The notes beneath the pieces were generated by a model that was given only the letters and a program-made list of their open reading frames with translations, was not told where the DNA came from and did no database searches. The position numbers were made by a program, and so were the translations under genes. 64,000 nucleotides of DNA from Letharia columbiana. Taxonomy: Eukaryota; Ascomycota; Lecanoromycetes; Lecanorales; Parmeliaceae. The DNA is taken from positions 1 through 64,000 of the forward strand of contig NW_023501051.1 in assembly GCF_014066305.1 (NCBI RefSeq), in the 5' to 3' direction. The first letter of the stretch is position 1, and each line of letters opens with the position of its first letter. This document shows, in pieces, positions 44,735-56,501 of the stretch.

Positions 44735-45336
44735 GCCAAACGGGTTTATTTAGGACCGGTCTTTCGCCAGCCGCACCGTAGTTGGAGGGGGGGGGACTAT
44801 GGTCATCATTGCGAATGTGCTTGCTGATCGGTGGGATGAGGTGGAGTGGATGGTGACGGAACGGCGGTGTTTGGAGCTCTCGGGTTGGAAAAGGACGGGG
44901 CATGGTGGGCGATATGTGTGTTTTTGCGACGTACAAAGAGGAGAGGGGAGGAGTGATTGCCGTGATGGCGTGGTCAGGATAAAAGAGAGGGGGGTGGGGA
45001 TAGGTCCATGTCTCTGTTCTTCGAGAAAAGGGTGATGAAGATCAATGATTGCAAGCCGGCAAGGTGGGACATACACTGAGGTCGCAGAAACTCCTTATCT
45101 AGCGCGGTAGAAGGAAGAAGGACAACAGAAAACTGCATGAATTTGTCTCGTTCCAATCTTGAACTAGGAAAGAGTATACCGCAATGGGGAATGAGAGATC
45201 TCGGATGTTACACTTGGTACAGACAGAATAGAAAAGCGGACAAGTGCCATCGTGATATTCCACACTTACTCCACGACTCCTCCAAACACTCCAATGCATC
45301 CCTTCTGCGTGGTCGTCTTCCAGCAAGCCAAGTCAT

Positions 45337-46325
45337 TTAACAAGCGCATCCCTCCTTCGCCCCCTCCGCTCTCTGGTTCAGATTGACTCTCTCCGAGCCC
45401 AGAGCTGTTTGTCCCGTGCCAGCACCCGTAGCTCCAGGGCCTTTCGCACCTTTCATCTGCGTCTCCGGAATCGCGTTCGCAATAGCCGTAAATACCTCTT
45501 GAACATTCACCCCTGTCTTCGCACTCGTCTCAAAGAACAGTAGTCCCTCTTCCTCCGCATATTCCCTCCCTTCCTTCGTACTAATCTTCCTCGCATCGCC
45601 ACTCTCCTCGGCCACCTCTTCGCCCACGGCGTCAGCTCCATCACCAGAAGTCGCTTCCCGCGAGGCCGCGGCGTCCTCGTTGGTAAGGTCCAGCTTGTTA
45701 CCCACTAAGGCGATCACGATGCCGGGGCTCGCCTGCCGCTGTAGTTCGGCGACCCAGTGTTTCGCTTTCACGAGAGAGGTGGGTTTAGTGAGATCGTATA
45801 CAACCAGGGCGGATTGGGCGTTGCGGTAGTACATGGGAGCGAGCGAGGCGAAGCGCTCTTGTCCGGCTGTGTCCCATATTTCGAACTTTATGGTGCGGTG
45901 GGGGAGATGGGATTTTTGGGTTAGAAAGGCAGCTTGAGATGGGAGCGTCAGCTTGGCTGATCAAAGGCAAGTGCGGGGCTTTATTGAAATCGAGTGGATT
46001 GTAGGGTGTGACATGGAAGAAGCAGTCTCAGGAGGAGAGCCCGAGGCCAGATGCCAGTGCCACAGGACATATGGATGTACCACGTACCACCGATGGTAGG
46101 CTCCTTGTTTTCTTGGAAATCATTATTGACAAAGCGGAGGACGAGGGATGACTGTAAAGCGCAGCAGGTCCATTAGCCGGTATCCACCTCGGTTCTGCCG
46201 TAGTATAAAAGCAGGCGAGGATAAGGCAAACAGAAGACTCATACCTTCCCAACGGCCGCCTCGCCCAGCAGCACAAGCTTGACACTGCTGCTAGGCTTCG
46301 GTGGCGCAGAGGCCGAGTCTGCCAT
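45337..46325 (-). CDS. Rab5/Vps21-family small GTPase
   Basis: Early-endosome Rab GTPase controlling homotypic fusion and cargo sorting. Proposed exons are 46325-46245, 46151-46088 and 45932-45337 (introns 93 and 155 bp, GT-AG), giving 246 aa. The P-loop GEAAVGKSS lies at about residues 21-29 and is split by intron 1. Switch I TIGAAF is split by intron 2. G3 is WDTAGQERF followed by the Rab5-typical [15 protein letters not shown]4 is NKLD and G5 is ETSAK. An acidic insert of roughly 40 residues ([20 protein letters not shown] and on) sits between G4 and G5, as in other filamentous fungal Vps21/YptE proteins. The C-terminus ends in CAC, a CxC signal for double geranylgeranylation. Confidence 0.94.
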
Positions 46326-49300
46326 GACTGTAGGAGATGTATGCAGGTACACGAATGGGAGGGCGTAGTGGCCGGTTTTGCCAGCACGAGGAGACGGAGT
46401 TGTCCGCGGCTGAGAAATCAAGAGAGAGCCGGACTTAGCGCAGGATGGTTTCACACCTATTAGGGATGTGGCAGATGTGACAGTCGAGCAGAAGGAGTGA
46501 GCACTACTATCCTACTAGAATAGTGTCGAGAAGGCTGAGTAAAAATTCTCTTTTCTTTTTTTTCTTCTCTTTTCACACCGGTGTCGCGGAATCGCGTGGG
46601 AATGACCGATTGGTGGGGATTGACTGGTTGGACTTGCTTTTGTAGGAATGAGATTTGTCGATGCCTGCTGTACTCGTAGTTCTCGTACTCTCCTACCCCC
46701 GTGAAGATGACGATGCGTGCCAAACCTGGTTTAGCGCCACTCCACGAATCCTACGGATTTAATGGTTTAGATAAATCTGTCTATCGATCGGTACTTGATT
46801 CTGTGAATTGCCTTGGGAGATCTGGAGCTCTGGGGTAGAGGGGATAGTGGGGCCAATCAACTACATAATGAGGATTTTTTTCCCATGTATGATATCTCAC
46901 TCTCGCATCGACAAAACACAGAAAGGTTTGTATCGTGAAAATTTAGAGTAATGGCATGAGCGAGAGAAATCTATGAGTGCAGCGCCGAACCTAATGTACA
47001 GTCATCGCCAGTTCCTTGGTACCAGACCGCCATGCCCCCGCCTGTCTCGCTGCAGCGTAGACAATGCCCCGAAACCCTCAAGCGATGCCAACCTCAAGCT
47101 GTTCCTTCCACCGAACAAGGGAGAAAAAAAAAGAAACGCTATGTTGAAAATGATACAGTGTTTTCCCCCTGAATGCAGTGACTGTGAAGTCGAATGATCT
47201 ATGTGTGGTATCTCCCTAATTCCATGCTCTTTCTATAAGCGAACTCCGGGAAATGACTTTTTGGATAGCGAATGTACTGATGATGCAAGGGAATTCGTGG
47301 CTGTGGTAAGGGTCGAGAAAAGTGCCCGAAGTTCGCTCAATCGCTGGGTATCGCTAGAACGATTGGTGGTGGTACAACGCTCGAGTAAGGGCGAATGTCG
47401 CTGGTGATGATGGTACAATTTATGGTGCGAAATGCGGACGCTGGAAACCGGAATAAAAGGAGGAAACGAGTGGTAGTGGCTGAGAATCGAAGAAACCGAT
47501 GGCTGATTGCGGATGGTGCGGATGAATGATGAGCCTGTGCGGTACGTACGTTAGCAGGGTTCGTGCAGGGCTAGGCAGTAAGGGTGACGGTGGCCTAAGT
47601 AGTACGTACCTCGCTGGGGATCCATTCCTTCCACTTCCAAGGTCCAATGAGGTACACTGCCAGGCTGCTTGCGAAAAGACGGCAGGTTGCAGAGATTGTT
47701 GTCGAGTGGGCGAAATGACAGCAGTGTATCCTCACGACCTTGGAAGGCCATACTATGACTTATCGAGGTTTTGGTGGTGGCTTTGGCTTTGGCACGCCGG
47801 TGGTATCGTATGCGCCTCGTCCCATATTCATTGGTGCGTCGATTGCTCTGAAGATCATGAAAGCGTTCTGAGTGTCTTTGCGGTATGAGCGTTAGCTGTG
47901 GTTGTTGGTCTGAAGAAATGAAACAAGGCATGGGGGAATTGTATTATATAGGGAATCTAGACATAGACGGCGCCGGTTGCTGACCTGACTCACAAATAGA
48001 CTGGGCTGTGTCCGTTCCTGCAACTACTCGTAATGAGAGCTGAGTCGACACTGTTTACAATCGTTTACGATGTAACTGTGCATGCAGGTAAGATCCGTCT
48101 CCGATTCCGAAAGATGCCTTTTCTTTGTCAAGCTCAGGATTGTGGTGGTGTGATAGTGTCCGCCGTTTAGATTGTGGAGAAATGAGGGTATGGACTCCTC
48201 TGGGAATGGAAGCCAGCTTGAGTAATCTTGTGGTTTGTCAGGTTGTACTTTTGAATTTTCTGTTCTCGCAATGGTGAGACGGAGCTTGGGTGGTGTAGGA
48301 GGTCCGGGCGGTGTTATATCAATTGGCAGCAAGAGAAAGACTTATGCAAGGTGAAAGAGAGTGGGAGGAGTCAAAAATGACAGGAAGAGTTTGTGAGCGG
48401 ATATGTAATTTGTGTAATGCCGGCACCCCTTGAAGCAAGCGAGACCTTGATGCCCAATGTGATGGATATTGGACAGAGTTCAGATGCCTCTTTGAGACAT
48501 GAATGAGAGTAAAGGGCAACTTTTGCGTCCGGTTGGTTTGTGGTTGTCTACAATCCAAGTACCAATTGGAGGAAGGAGATGCAAGATGACGCAGAGATTG
48601 GATTGGCTGTACTTTGAACTTGAATCGAATTAGCGACTTGACACCTAGGTAACATTTATTCTTTCTACAGGGGTCTGCGGCCGGTTTCAAGATGCCAACG
48701 GCACGAAGGGCACGAAGGGCACGAAACTAGTTAAACGGGCTCCAAGGACCTAGCGATTGGGTATTTTGGTATTTTGGTTTTTTTGAATTTTCTTTTACGA
48801 GCTATGGCTGATGCCTACGAAATAATCATCTTCTCAGCTTTGGGCGCAGAAAGTGTGATTTTTTTTTCGATTTTTTTTCCCTTTTTTCCCTTTTTTCCCT
48901 CGGGTCGCAAATGATCCCTGCCTTAGGGCTCGTTCCTGCATCAGTAGGAAAGTTGGTAAGCCACTAAATGAAGGGACTAGATGACGGAAGCGTTCCCGGT
49001 AGGTTGGCTGAAAGTCTATCTGTCACACACCCTTTCCCTGGTGCCACTGCCCCCCCCCCGAGATAATGAGGTATCGAAAACTAAATTAGCTCAGGTATCT
49101 TGTGACACTACTCCGTAAAGTAGGTATGCTGCCTGAATAATGCTGACTGACACTACGATTAAAAATTGTCAGATTCGACCAGAAACATAATTGAGTCATA
49201 GCAGAGTCATAATAGGTACATGAGCCATGAAATGTCCCTTCTGTGCTGACACCATCTCCGCAAAGAACAGAAACCATACTGACCTTAGCTACTGGGCCCG

Positions 49301-50845
49301 AGGCCTGGGCGCCGCGCCATGTGCGTCGAGAGACGAAAATAACAATTCCCGCATAATCATCCATCGATGTGAGCCGACCGCAAAGCAATACGAAGTGATA
49401 CACTGTGTGACACATTCTTTTTCTACCGCTTTCTATTTCCTTTCACTACTCTCTATAGGTACATCAAAGCAATGAGTATTATTAATTCCAAAATCCTTTT
49501 CCGAGGTGTGTGCGCAACGCGGCTCGGATGGAATCAATGACCCTCTCGGCTTCTCCCCCAAGATTGCACTCATCAGCAATCCGTTATCTATCAGCCCATA
49601 CATCCTAGGCTGTGGCTGTATCGTCCGTAGTCCGTACCGACCTCTTGGGTAAACGATCATGTATCTAGAAGGCCGCTAGAACAAGGATGCGTCTTCGGGA
49701 ACGGCTTGGTTGCATTTTGCCATGTGGTGGAACCGCTGGTCTCCAAATAAACGAAAGCCACAAGCTATGCTGACCACTTGACTACTGTGCCCGTAGGCTG
49801 ATGGCATCTTGGCTTTCAACGTGTGGGCCATTCCTCCATCATCTACCTTCTTCTTCATTCTCTCCATTTCTGTAACCCCGTGCGCTATCATCCTTTTGCT
49901 GGATACGCCCGGAAGAGGCTCATCGTTGCGGCTACGAGAATGCGCAACCCAAGCGTTCACTAATCCGCTTTACGCGTCCTCTTTCACTCTCAAGTCTGCT
50001 TTGCGCACCCAAGCCACGCACGAAGGAGTCCGAAGAGAAAATGAAATGACAGGATGATCCCTGGTTCTTCGCTGCCTCCATGTGGCTTTCCGGGCGGATG
50101 GCTGTCGAGAAAGGAGAACTGCCGTCTTGGCATCAGACTTCCCCGAGGCGCCGGCGTTTTTGATACATCAGATCTCAATCTTAACCCTGTCTCGGACGTT
50201 GAGGACCGTTTAAAGACTTCTGCTCTGACCTATCGCACCCCACAAATCCGTGAATGGACCGGTATCACAATTCCGAAGTGTCTGTGTACCGAAGATGTTT
50301 GTGCAGCAAGTTCTACCCGGAAATGGTCAGCACATGAAACAGGGCGTTGCAATCTGCAAGGCTCAATTACCGTCGACCCTGCAGACAGAGTACAGTCTGT
50401 GCCGCCCGTTCATTATGCAAAGTCTAGTTGTCTACTGCGCAGGGTCGGCTGCTGCGACGTCGCGGCGTAAGATGTGCCAGACTGCCAGACTGCCAATCAG
50501 GCGTTGCGGAAGGTTCCCGGCACCCAACCGTCACACACATGGCAGCCACGTGTGCATAATGCATAAGCAGTAGACTGATCTACAGAACCTCAGATCTTTA
50601 AGGGGAAAAAAATCCCCCTCCCCTCGTTACCTAAATCTGCATCCTTCCGCTGACTGATTGGAGTTTTGCTGACTGACTCATGGGGAGCCCCGAGCAAGGC
50701 TGGAGTCTTGCTATCTAATCGCTTCCAACTGTCAGCATTGTGCCATGGGATGACTCATTCATCATTATTCTTCTTAAACCAAATAGCTTTTGTACAGCCT
50801 CATTGAAGATTGCGAAAGCCGTAAACATCAGTGGCCCAATCGCGG

Positions 50846-50898
50846 GAAGTGAAAGCACAAGATCAGAGATGAATCCTCTGATCTTGAGCTTTCACTTC
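50846..50898. repeat. 23-bp near-perfect hairpin
   Basis: The arm from 50846 (GAAGTGAAAGC-A-CAAGATCAGAG) pairs with the arm ending 50898 across the 7-base loop ATGAATC, with a single A-A mismatch. A T-rich run (CTTTTTTTCTT) follows the right arm, so the plus-strand transcript would look like a hairpin plus U tract. Candidates are a small MITE, a hairpin RNA or a 3' processing structure. Confidence 0.8.
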
Positions 50899-51081
50899 TT
50901 TTTTTCTTAGAAGAGGCTTTTGGAATCCACGATAGTCGTACAGAGTACGGAGGGCTCGTTACATTTTTAATCTCTCTCACTGGGACTGTACAGTAACCGA
51001 GACTCCTGCATGCTCATCCACGGACATCAAGATAGGAATTCATTTCATTGCGCTAGAGGCTGATGGATGTGCTGCAGGTTG

Positions 51082-51138
51082 ATCTAAGCCATGACCATGA
51101 GTCTTTTTGGTACTGTATATCTAAGCCATGACCTTGAG
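51082..51138 (+). repeat. 20-bp direct repeat
   Basis: ATCTAAGCCATGACCATGAG at 51082 recurs at 51119 with one change (CCTTGAG), a period of 37 bp. Confidence 0.75.
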
Positions 51139-51498
51139 CATTTCTAATGTGTGATGAGGATTGAAGATGAAACAAGCCTCTTGATTTGTAGGGATAGAGG
51201 GTTGACAATCGTCGCTGGTTCTTCCATGCTTAGCAATACAGGATCAAGGAGTTTCTTACATTGACAGCATCAAGTTGAATAATAAGCGTCGCAGGAATTC
51301 TCGGCTTGAGCTCGCGTTCCTCTCTATTATGCAGTTATTTGGGCAAAAAGGCAAAGAGGCAGAAAGGCTTTTAGCCACGGAGATACCGCCGCCTTGGCAA
51401 AAGCTTCATGATGCAATGAGGAATCATCGGATTATGGTGTGAATGCCTATGAATAATGGAGCTTCACGACGTCCCTGGCCCTCACAAGTAGCTCCAAT

Positions 51499-52606
51499 AT
51501 GAAACCTGCATCTTTGAGACCATTCCTCCCGAGACCCGCTATACGCCGGCGGCGAATTTCTTCCAGCCGGCATTATGCAAGGCAAGCACCAGGAGCGCCA
51601 ATCCTCCAAGTCTTCAACGACAATACCAAGCACCTACAACGAGAACGAGCGGCAGCGGATGTAGAAAGCAGCCGGAAAGTCGACTATCTTCGAGATGAAG
51701 TGGCTTCCAGACTCTGCGAGCGATTACTTGTAATTATCCTTCCCCAACGTTCCACAAGAGGTACGAACTTACAGCTATTGCTAGGATATCAAACGCCATT
51801 TCCCCAGCGTTCTTGATCTCGGCGCCAATGCCTGTAACATAGGCCACGCTCTCACTGTTCCTGTCCCAGATTCTCCACCCCTCTCCACCAGGCTGTCACA
51901 TCTCACGTCCGCGGACTCGTCGCCGACCCTCCTCCACCGGGACGCTTCCCTCCCATTTAACTCGCTCCTCCCATCTCACACACGCACCACACTCGGCCCA
52001 CCAGACCAGCCTCTCCCCTTCAAGCCTCGATCGTTCAATGCCGTCCTCTCCTCCCTCTCCCTCCATTGGGTCAATGATCTACCCGGCATGCTCTCCCAAA
52101 TAAACCGCGTCCTAAAACCAGACTCCCCTTTCCTGGCCGCCATGTTGGGCGGTGACTCCCTCTTCGAACTTCGCACCTCTCTCCAACTCGCCGACCTCGC
52201 ACTCCGCGGCGGTGTCTCCACTCACGTCTCCCCCCTCGCTGACGTCCGTGACATCGGCGGCTTACTTACAAAGGCCGGGTTCAAAATGCTAACGGTCGAC
52301 GTTGACGACATCATCGTCGACTATCCGAACATTTTCGCCTTGATGACGGATCTGCAGGCGATGGGAGAGAGCAATGCGGCGCTGACTAGGGAGCCGGGAG
52401 GACTGAGGAGAGACGTGATGGCGGCGGCAGAGGCAATTTACCGAGCGCTGCATGCGGAGGGAGGGGAGACGGTGCCGGCGACTTTCAGGATTATCTACAT
52501 GATTGGGTGGACAGAGGGGGAGAACCAGCCGAAGCCGTTGGAGAGGGGGACAGGGCAGCTTAATATCAAGGAGATCTTGGAGGCGCCTGGAGAGAAGAAG
52601 TCGTAG
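51499..52606 (+). CDS. NDUFAF5-like mitochondrial complex I assembly methyltransferase
   Basis: SAM-dependent methyltransferase-fold protein. In animals NDUFAF5 hydroxylates an arginine of the complex I subunit NDUFS7 during assembly. Proposed exons are 51499-51729 and 51785-52606 (intron 55 bp), giving 350 aa. The N-terminus is Arg-rich and acid-free (RPFLPRPAIRRRRISSSRHY), a mitochondrial targeting signal. The family signature VFNDNTKHLQRERAAADVE with RKVDYLRDEVASRLCERL precedes the SAM-binding strand VLDLGANACNIG at the start of exon 2. Later motifs are FNAVLSSLSLHWVNDLPG, QINRVLKPD, FLAAMLGGDSLFELR and VPATFRIIYMIGWTEG. The length matches the family. Acts in the mitochondrial matrix. Confidence 0.92.
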
Positions 52607-52772
52607 TCAGAGGCTTGGTGCATACAGCTACGTTGTACAGTCGTAAGCTACTACCGTTGCCGCTGAGACCGTGAGAGCACTGGCACTGTGGTTTTTCACA
52701 AGCGCAGGCAGCTTCGGGCGGGTTGAAACTCCCCATAGAGTAATCTGGAGGATTTGAATCCTTCTGGTATCT

Positions 52773-53534
52773 TCACACTGTCCTCCGATCCGTCATGACC
52801 CGTACGATTGACCCTGCTCCCGCGATCTCCACTAATTTTTCATGCCAGCTAAGCAGCACGCTCATCGCTTGTCCACCTCCCTCTCCTCCCCCCCTTGATT
52901 GTATTTGTGAAAACCCACCAGTTGCTTGGGGTGTTATAGATGACCGGCCAGAGCTAGGCTGTGAGGTGTGCGCCATTCCCTTGTATCTAAGGGGCGGAGG
53001 TATACGTCAGCGGAAGGATTAAAAACGATCGGGGCGTCGGAGAGAGGACGGCATACAAGTACTTCATGAGAACATCCAGAGTTTCAGGACCACCTTCTGA
53101 GCCGTATATCCTGCTGAGCATGGGCGACATGTCGGATTGTTTGATCGATTGCAGCGTTTCCACTACCGTTGCTAGATGTACATCCTGTCCGACTAATCAG
53201 CAATGTGCTCCAATTTTAAATGCACTCTCTCGTATCCCTGATTTCTGTTCTCCTCCACTACACCTGATTTCCTCAAATTGGGGGGGGGGGGGGGGGGGGG
53301 GTTGCTCACCTTCGCCTGCGCGTCCCCTCCGTACGGCGCATTCTCCAAAGCCCCCCTTAATGCACCCTCCGAATCTCCCCCTCGTAACAGTTGCTTGATT
53401 TGGCTTGACAATGTTTGCACCTCTGAAGCTGAGACTGAAGGAATGGAGGGCAAGAGGGAGGATATGTCGAAGTTTGCGGGGGACTCGGGGTCGAAGAGGT
53501 CAACGTTTATGGTGCGCCAGTTCATTGTTGCCAT
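52773..53534 (-). CDS. ARC15: ARP2/3 complex subunit ARPC5 (p16-ARC)
   Basis: Smallest-class subunit of the ARP2/3 complex, which nucleates branched actin at endocytic patches. Proposed exons are 53534-53310, 53184-53057 and 52986-52773, giving 188 aa. Family features are the N-terminal NVDLFDPES, IKQLLRGGDSEGALRGALEN, the central DVHLATVVETLQSIKQSD and LDVLMKYL, a Gly/Gln-rich linker and the C-terminal AMSVLLSWHEKLVEIAGAGS followed by VRVMTDRRTV. Intron 1 (126 bp) contains a run of 21-22 G/C just inside the donor; intron 2 is 70 bp. The start codon lies 208 bp from the divergent dynactin p62 gene. I use ARC15 as the yeast symbol; many fungal annotations say Arc16. Confidence 0.92.
53280..53301. 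repeat. Poly-G/C run in ARPC5 intron 1
   Basis: About 21 consecutive G on the plus strand (C on the transcribed-sense minus strand), starting eight bases inside the 5' splice site of ARPC5 intron 1. Homopolymer length may also be affected by sequencing error. Confidence 0.9.
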
Positions 53535-53742
53535 GATAGCTAGGGAGGAGGGTGGAGGGGCTGCTTGAAGGGATCCTGAGCTACGGCTGTAGACTTTGGA
53601 GAGAACGGCGAGAACGGCGAGAGTGGGCCGTAGGCAAGCGCAGATGGTTTGGCAGCGGAAATGCTCCGCTCGGCTTCATATCACTTTGCGATGTTTACAT
53701 TTGGTTGTCCAAAGCAGTGCCTATGCTAGCCATTCTATAACG
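53535..53742. promoter_or_regulatory. Divergent promoter of ARPC5 and dynactin p62
   Basis: Only 208 bp separate the two oppositely oriented start codons, one for an actin and one for a microtubule-motor component. No specific site was recognised. Confidence 0.6.
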
Positions 53743-55471
53743 ATGAATTTCCCATACACATACATCAGCTGCCCCTGCAACGATGTCTCTACACCCGTTA
53801 ATGCACGTATACAAATTCAAGATGATGAAGAGGAGCAAGAACGGATGTTCGACCCCAGGTCGCCGCGAGCGGGCTTCTCCCTCTACCCCCTTGAGCATCT
53901 TCTATACTGTGAAGATTGCCAGCAGATAAGATGTCCACGCTGCACCATAGAGGAGATAGTGTGTTGGTACTGCCCAAGCTGCCTCTTCGAGATGCCACTG
54001 AGCGTGGTAAAGAGCGAAGGACCTAGGTAGGTAAGCCGTGACTGTCTCCACCTGTATTGACGGCATAGAGAGCTGATTGAATTGCAGATGTTCAAGAAAT
54101 TGCTTTGATTGCCCCATCTGCACATCTCCATTGGCTACCAGTTTCATTAATCCAGATCCAGAGGAAAGAGCGGTCAGCGAACCCTGGATCCTGAGCTGCG
54201 GGTACTGCAATTGGTCGACCCTTGACATTGGCTGGCGGTTCGAAAGCAACAAGAACATGCACCAACAGATGGCCAAGCTCAAGGTTGGAGGACGGCCCAG
54301 GTCTACTCGCGTAATGCCTACGGACTTCGCCAAATCTGTGGGATCCGGACCTCCATCCGAGACTGAGTCAACGTCTTTGTCTGCGCTGGACAACGATCCT
54401 GACGCCGCGTTCGCTGCAGTTAGATCTTTCTACTCCTCTCAGCTGTCAGCTTCCAATCCTTCGGACCCACTTCTCACTCCCTCCGGAGGTTACAATTATA
54501 GCTCTCCGAGCAGTCTTGCACGTATCATGAGCCTCTATACTGGCCGCTCCTTTGGCAAGAAGGATACGGGAAAATCCACCCTCATGCGAGAAACTGCCGA
54601 AATTCCAGAAGGACTCAGGATTGTGTATCCTACTTCTGATGACGAAGCTGTGAAAAAGCTACGTACCGAAGGCTGGACAGGAATTGCGAGCGTAGCTCAA
54701 CAAGCCGAACAGCGTCATGTGTCTCGGTTCGTCGATGACCTACGTCCAATGGGCCCCCTCCTCCGCACGAAACGCAGCAAACGCTGTCGGGCTTGCCGGC
54801 ACTTGCTCGTGAGGCCAGAACAGAAGGTCCAAAGTACACGCTTCAGGATCAGGCTTGTAGCCTTGAATTACATTCCAACCATATCACTTAAGCCATTACA
54901 GCCATCACCTTCTGCCGAGCTACCGCTGATTGATCTCAAAGCGTTGACGCCACTGCGACCAAGCCAATTTCTGGTCACTCTCAAGAACCCTCTCTTTGAC
55001 GCTGTCAAAGTCACCCTTGCAACACCTGTACAAACTCCTGGGAAATATAGCCACAAAGTGACCGTTCTCTGCCCAGAGTTTGACATTGGCTCCAACGTAG
55101 ACCAGTGGGATGAGGCTCTCGGTGATGGTAAGAGCCGAAGATCCAGTAAGCTCTTTAGCATTTCGAAAGTTGAGTATGCGGGAGGTGAGGGTGGAAGGAT
55201 AGCCGAGGCTGGTAAGGTCTGGGAGAAAGGGAGGAACTGGACAAGTGTTGTGGTCGAGGTCGCTTGTGCAGCTATTGCGGAGAGTGAGGAATTGGAAGAC
55301 GATGTAGATGTGCTCGAAATACCCATGTTTGTGAGAATGGAATGGGAGGCTGATTTGGAACGGGAAGGGAAAGATGAGGCAAAGGGCGAGAAGAAGGAGA
55401 AGAGAGAACTAGCTTACTGGACTGTTCTTGGTGTTGGGAGGGTAGGGAAGCTCGACGCAGCATCATCCTAG
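53743..55471 (+). CDS. Dynactin subunit p62 (DCTN4 family)
   Basis: Pointed-end subunit of the dynactin complex, the dynein cofactor that moves nuclei and endosomes in hyphae. Proposed exons are 53743-54026 and 54088-55471 (61-bp GT-AG intron with TTGCAG acceptor), giving 555 aa. The N-terminal quarter carries the zinc-binding Cys clusters of the p62 family: SCPC near residue 10, YCEDCQQIRCPRC and CWYCPSC (about 55-85), then NCFDCPIC and SCGYCNW with LDIGW. The middle has family motifs PLLRTKRSKRCRACRHLLV and PEQKVQSTRFRIRL. The C-terminal beta-rich half ends at the stop with a charged Glu/Lys stretch. The alternative donor four bases later was rejected because it would retain an in-frame TAG. 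Confidence 0.92.
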
Positions 55472-55644
55472 CGGAGCCAGACGTGGCTTGAGATACCCGA
55501 AAGGAGGGATTTTTACACATTGCAAGATTCTGATCCATTTTCACCTAGTGCACCTTCTGCTGGAGTTTGTTCTGCCATGCCAGTCTCTTTACCGAAAGCT
55601 GAAGTATAGCGAGCTTCCACACCTGTCTCCTCGGCCACAATTCC

Positions 55645-56501
55645 CTAGTACTCAGCAGGCCCTCCCAACGGGAACTCAAACCCGACCCCCTTCCCCGTCA
55701 ACTTCCGATACACCTCCGCATACGTATCAAGCCTGTAATCCACCCCACCCCTCTCCTTCTCATCCAACACCACCTTCAACACCTTACTCCCGTCCTCCCT
55801 CGTCCGAGTCCGCTTCCCCACAATCTCGACCGGGTACACCACATCGCTCAGGATGGCATCGTGCACGGCGGTCAAGGTACGGCTGTGGGGGCGTTTTTGG
55901 GTCTGCGAGGTGCGCGAGCGGTTGGACCGTTTCGGGCGGGGGAGGATGCGGCGCGAGGCGAGGAAGAGGACGTGGCGGTCGGAAAACTTCTTTTCGAGTT
56001 CGCGTGTGAGACTGGAAAGGAGGAAGGGGGGGGGGTCAGTGGTGGTTGGTAAGGGGGGGTTTGGGGCAGTGGGGATGAGGGGATGGAAAGAGGTACCGTT
56101 GCTGGACTTTGTGGAAGCCGGGGAGGAGGGGCACGGGGACGAAGATGACGATGGCTTTCTTGCCGTGGCCCACTTCGAGCTGCGGGTTGAGGAGAGGTTT
56201 CGTTAGCTTGCGGCCTTGCCGGTTCAGATGGGTTGTACGGTCAAGGTACGACTCCAGATTCACAGCTCAGATAGATGGGGCGAGCTCAGCATTCGGAGAG
56301 ATACTGCTGTATCAGGCAGAGATCGTGTTTGAAAGAAATGCTTACCTCACGAGCAGAAACGAACTGCAGAGGCCTCAGCGCGGTCTTCATGTCCGGAATA
56401 TTTGACTCCAGGTCATAAAGGGCGTTTGCGATGCTGGTCTCGAGCTCAGAAGGCGTTTGCCTCGAAGGACTCGTTGATGCGATCTTATTGAGGGCAGCCA
56501 T
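55645..56501 (-). CDS. RPS7: 40S ribosomal protein eS7
   Basis: Small-subunit ribosomal protein eS7. Proposed exons are 56501-56346, 56179-56097 and 56011-55645 (introns 166 and 85 bp), giving 201 aa, the usual length. Landmarks are MAALNKI, the helix [22 protein letters not shown] at the first junction, [39 protein letters not shown] and [20 protein letters not shown] with the C-terminal [19 protein letters not shown]. The larger first intron is typical of ribosomal protein genes. It converges on the dynactin p62 gene with 173 bp between stops. Confidence 0.96.

Larger units (their letters stand above)
43380..45336. other. Convergent intergenic region dense in microsatellites
   Basis: About 2 kb between the stops of the Ca2+-ATPase and the Rab5 gene. 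No gene supported. Simple repeats include CTAGTG (43541-43565), CATCC (43981-44033), GGAA (44230-44337), GATC (about 44355-44370), GGTAT (44545-44568), G14 (44667-44680) and GA (44704-44734). The plus strand is C-rich before about 44110 and G-rich from 44220 to 45010. The long frames here are products of this skew. Confidence 0.8.
46326..51498. other. 5.2-kb gene-poor region
   Basis: No coding region could be supported on either strand. It contains the Rab5 promoter, a GGCACGAAG triplicate at about 48700-48727, T-rich tracts at 48857-48900, a 23-bp hairpin at 50846-50898 and a 20-bp direct repeat at 51082/51119. Many short frames show no family resemblance. Long non-coding RNA or heavily diverged genes cannot be excluded. 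Confidence 0.45.
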
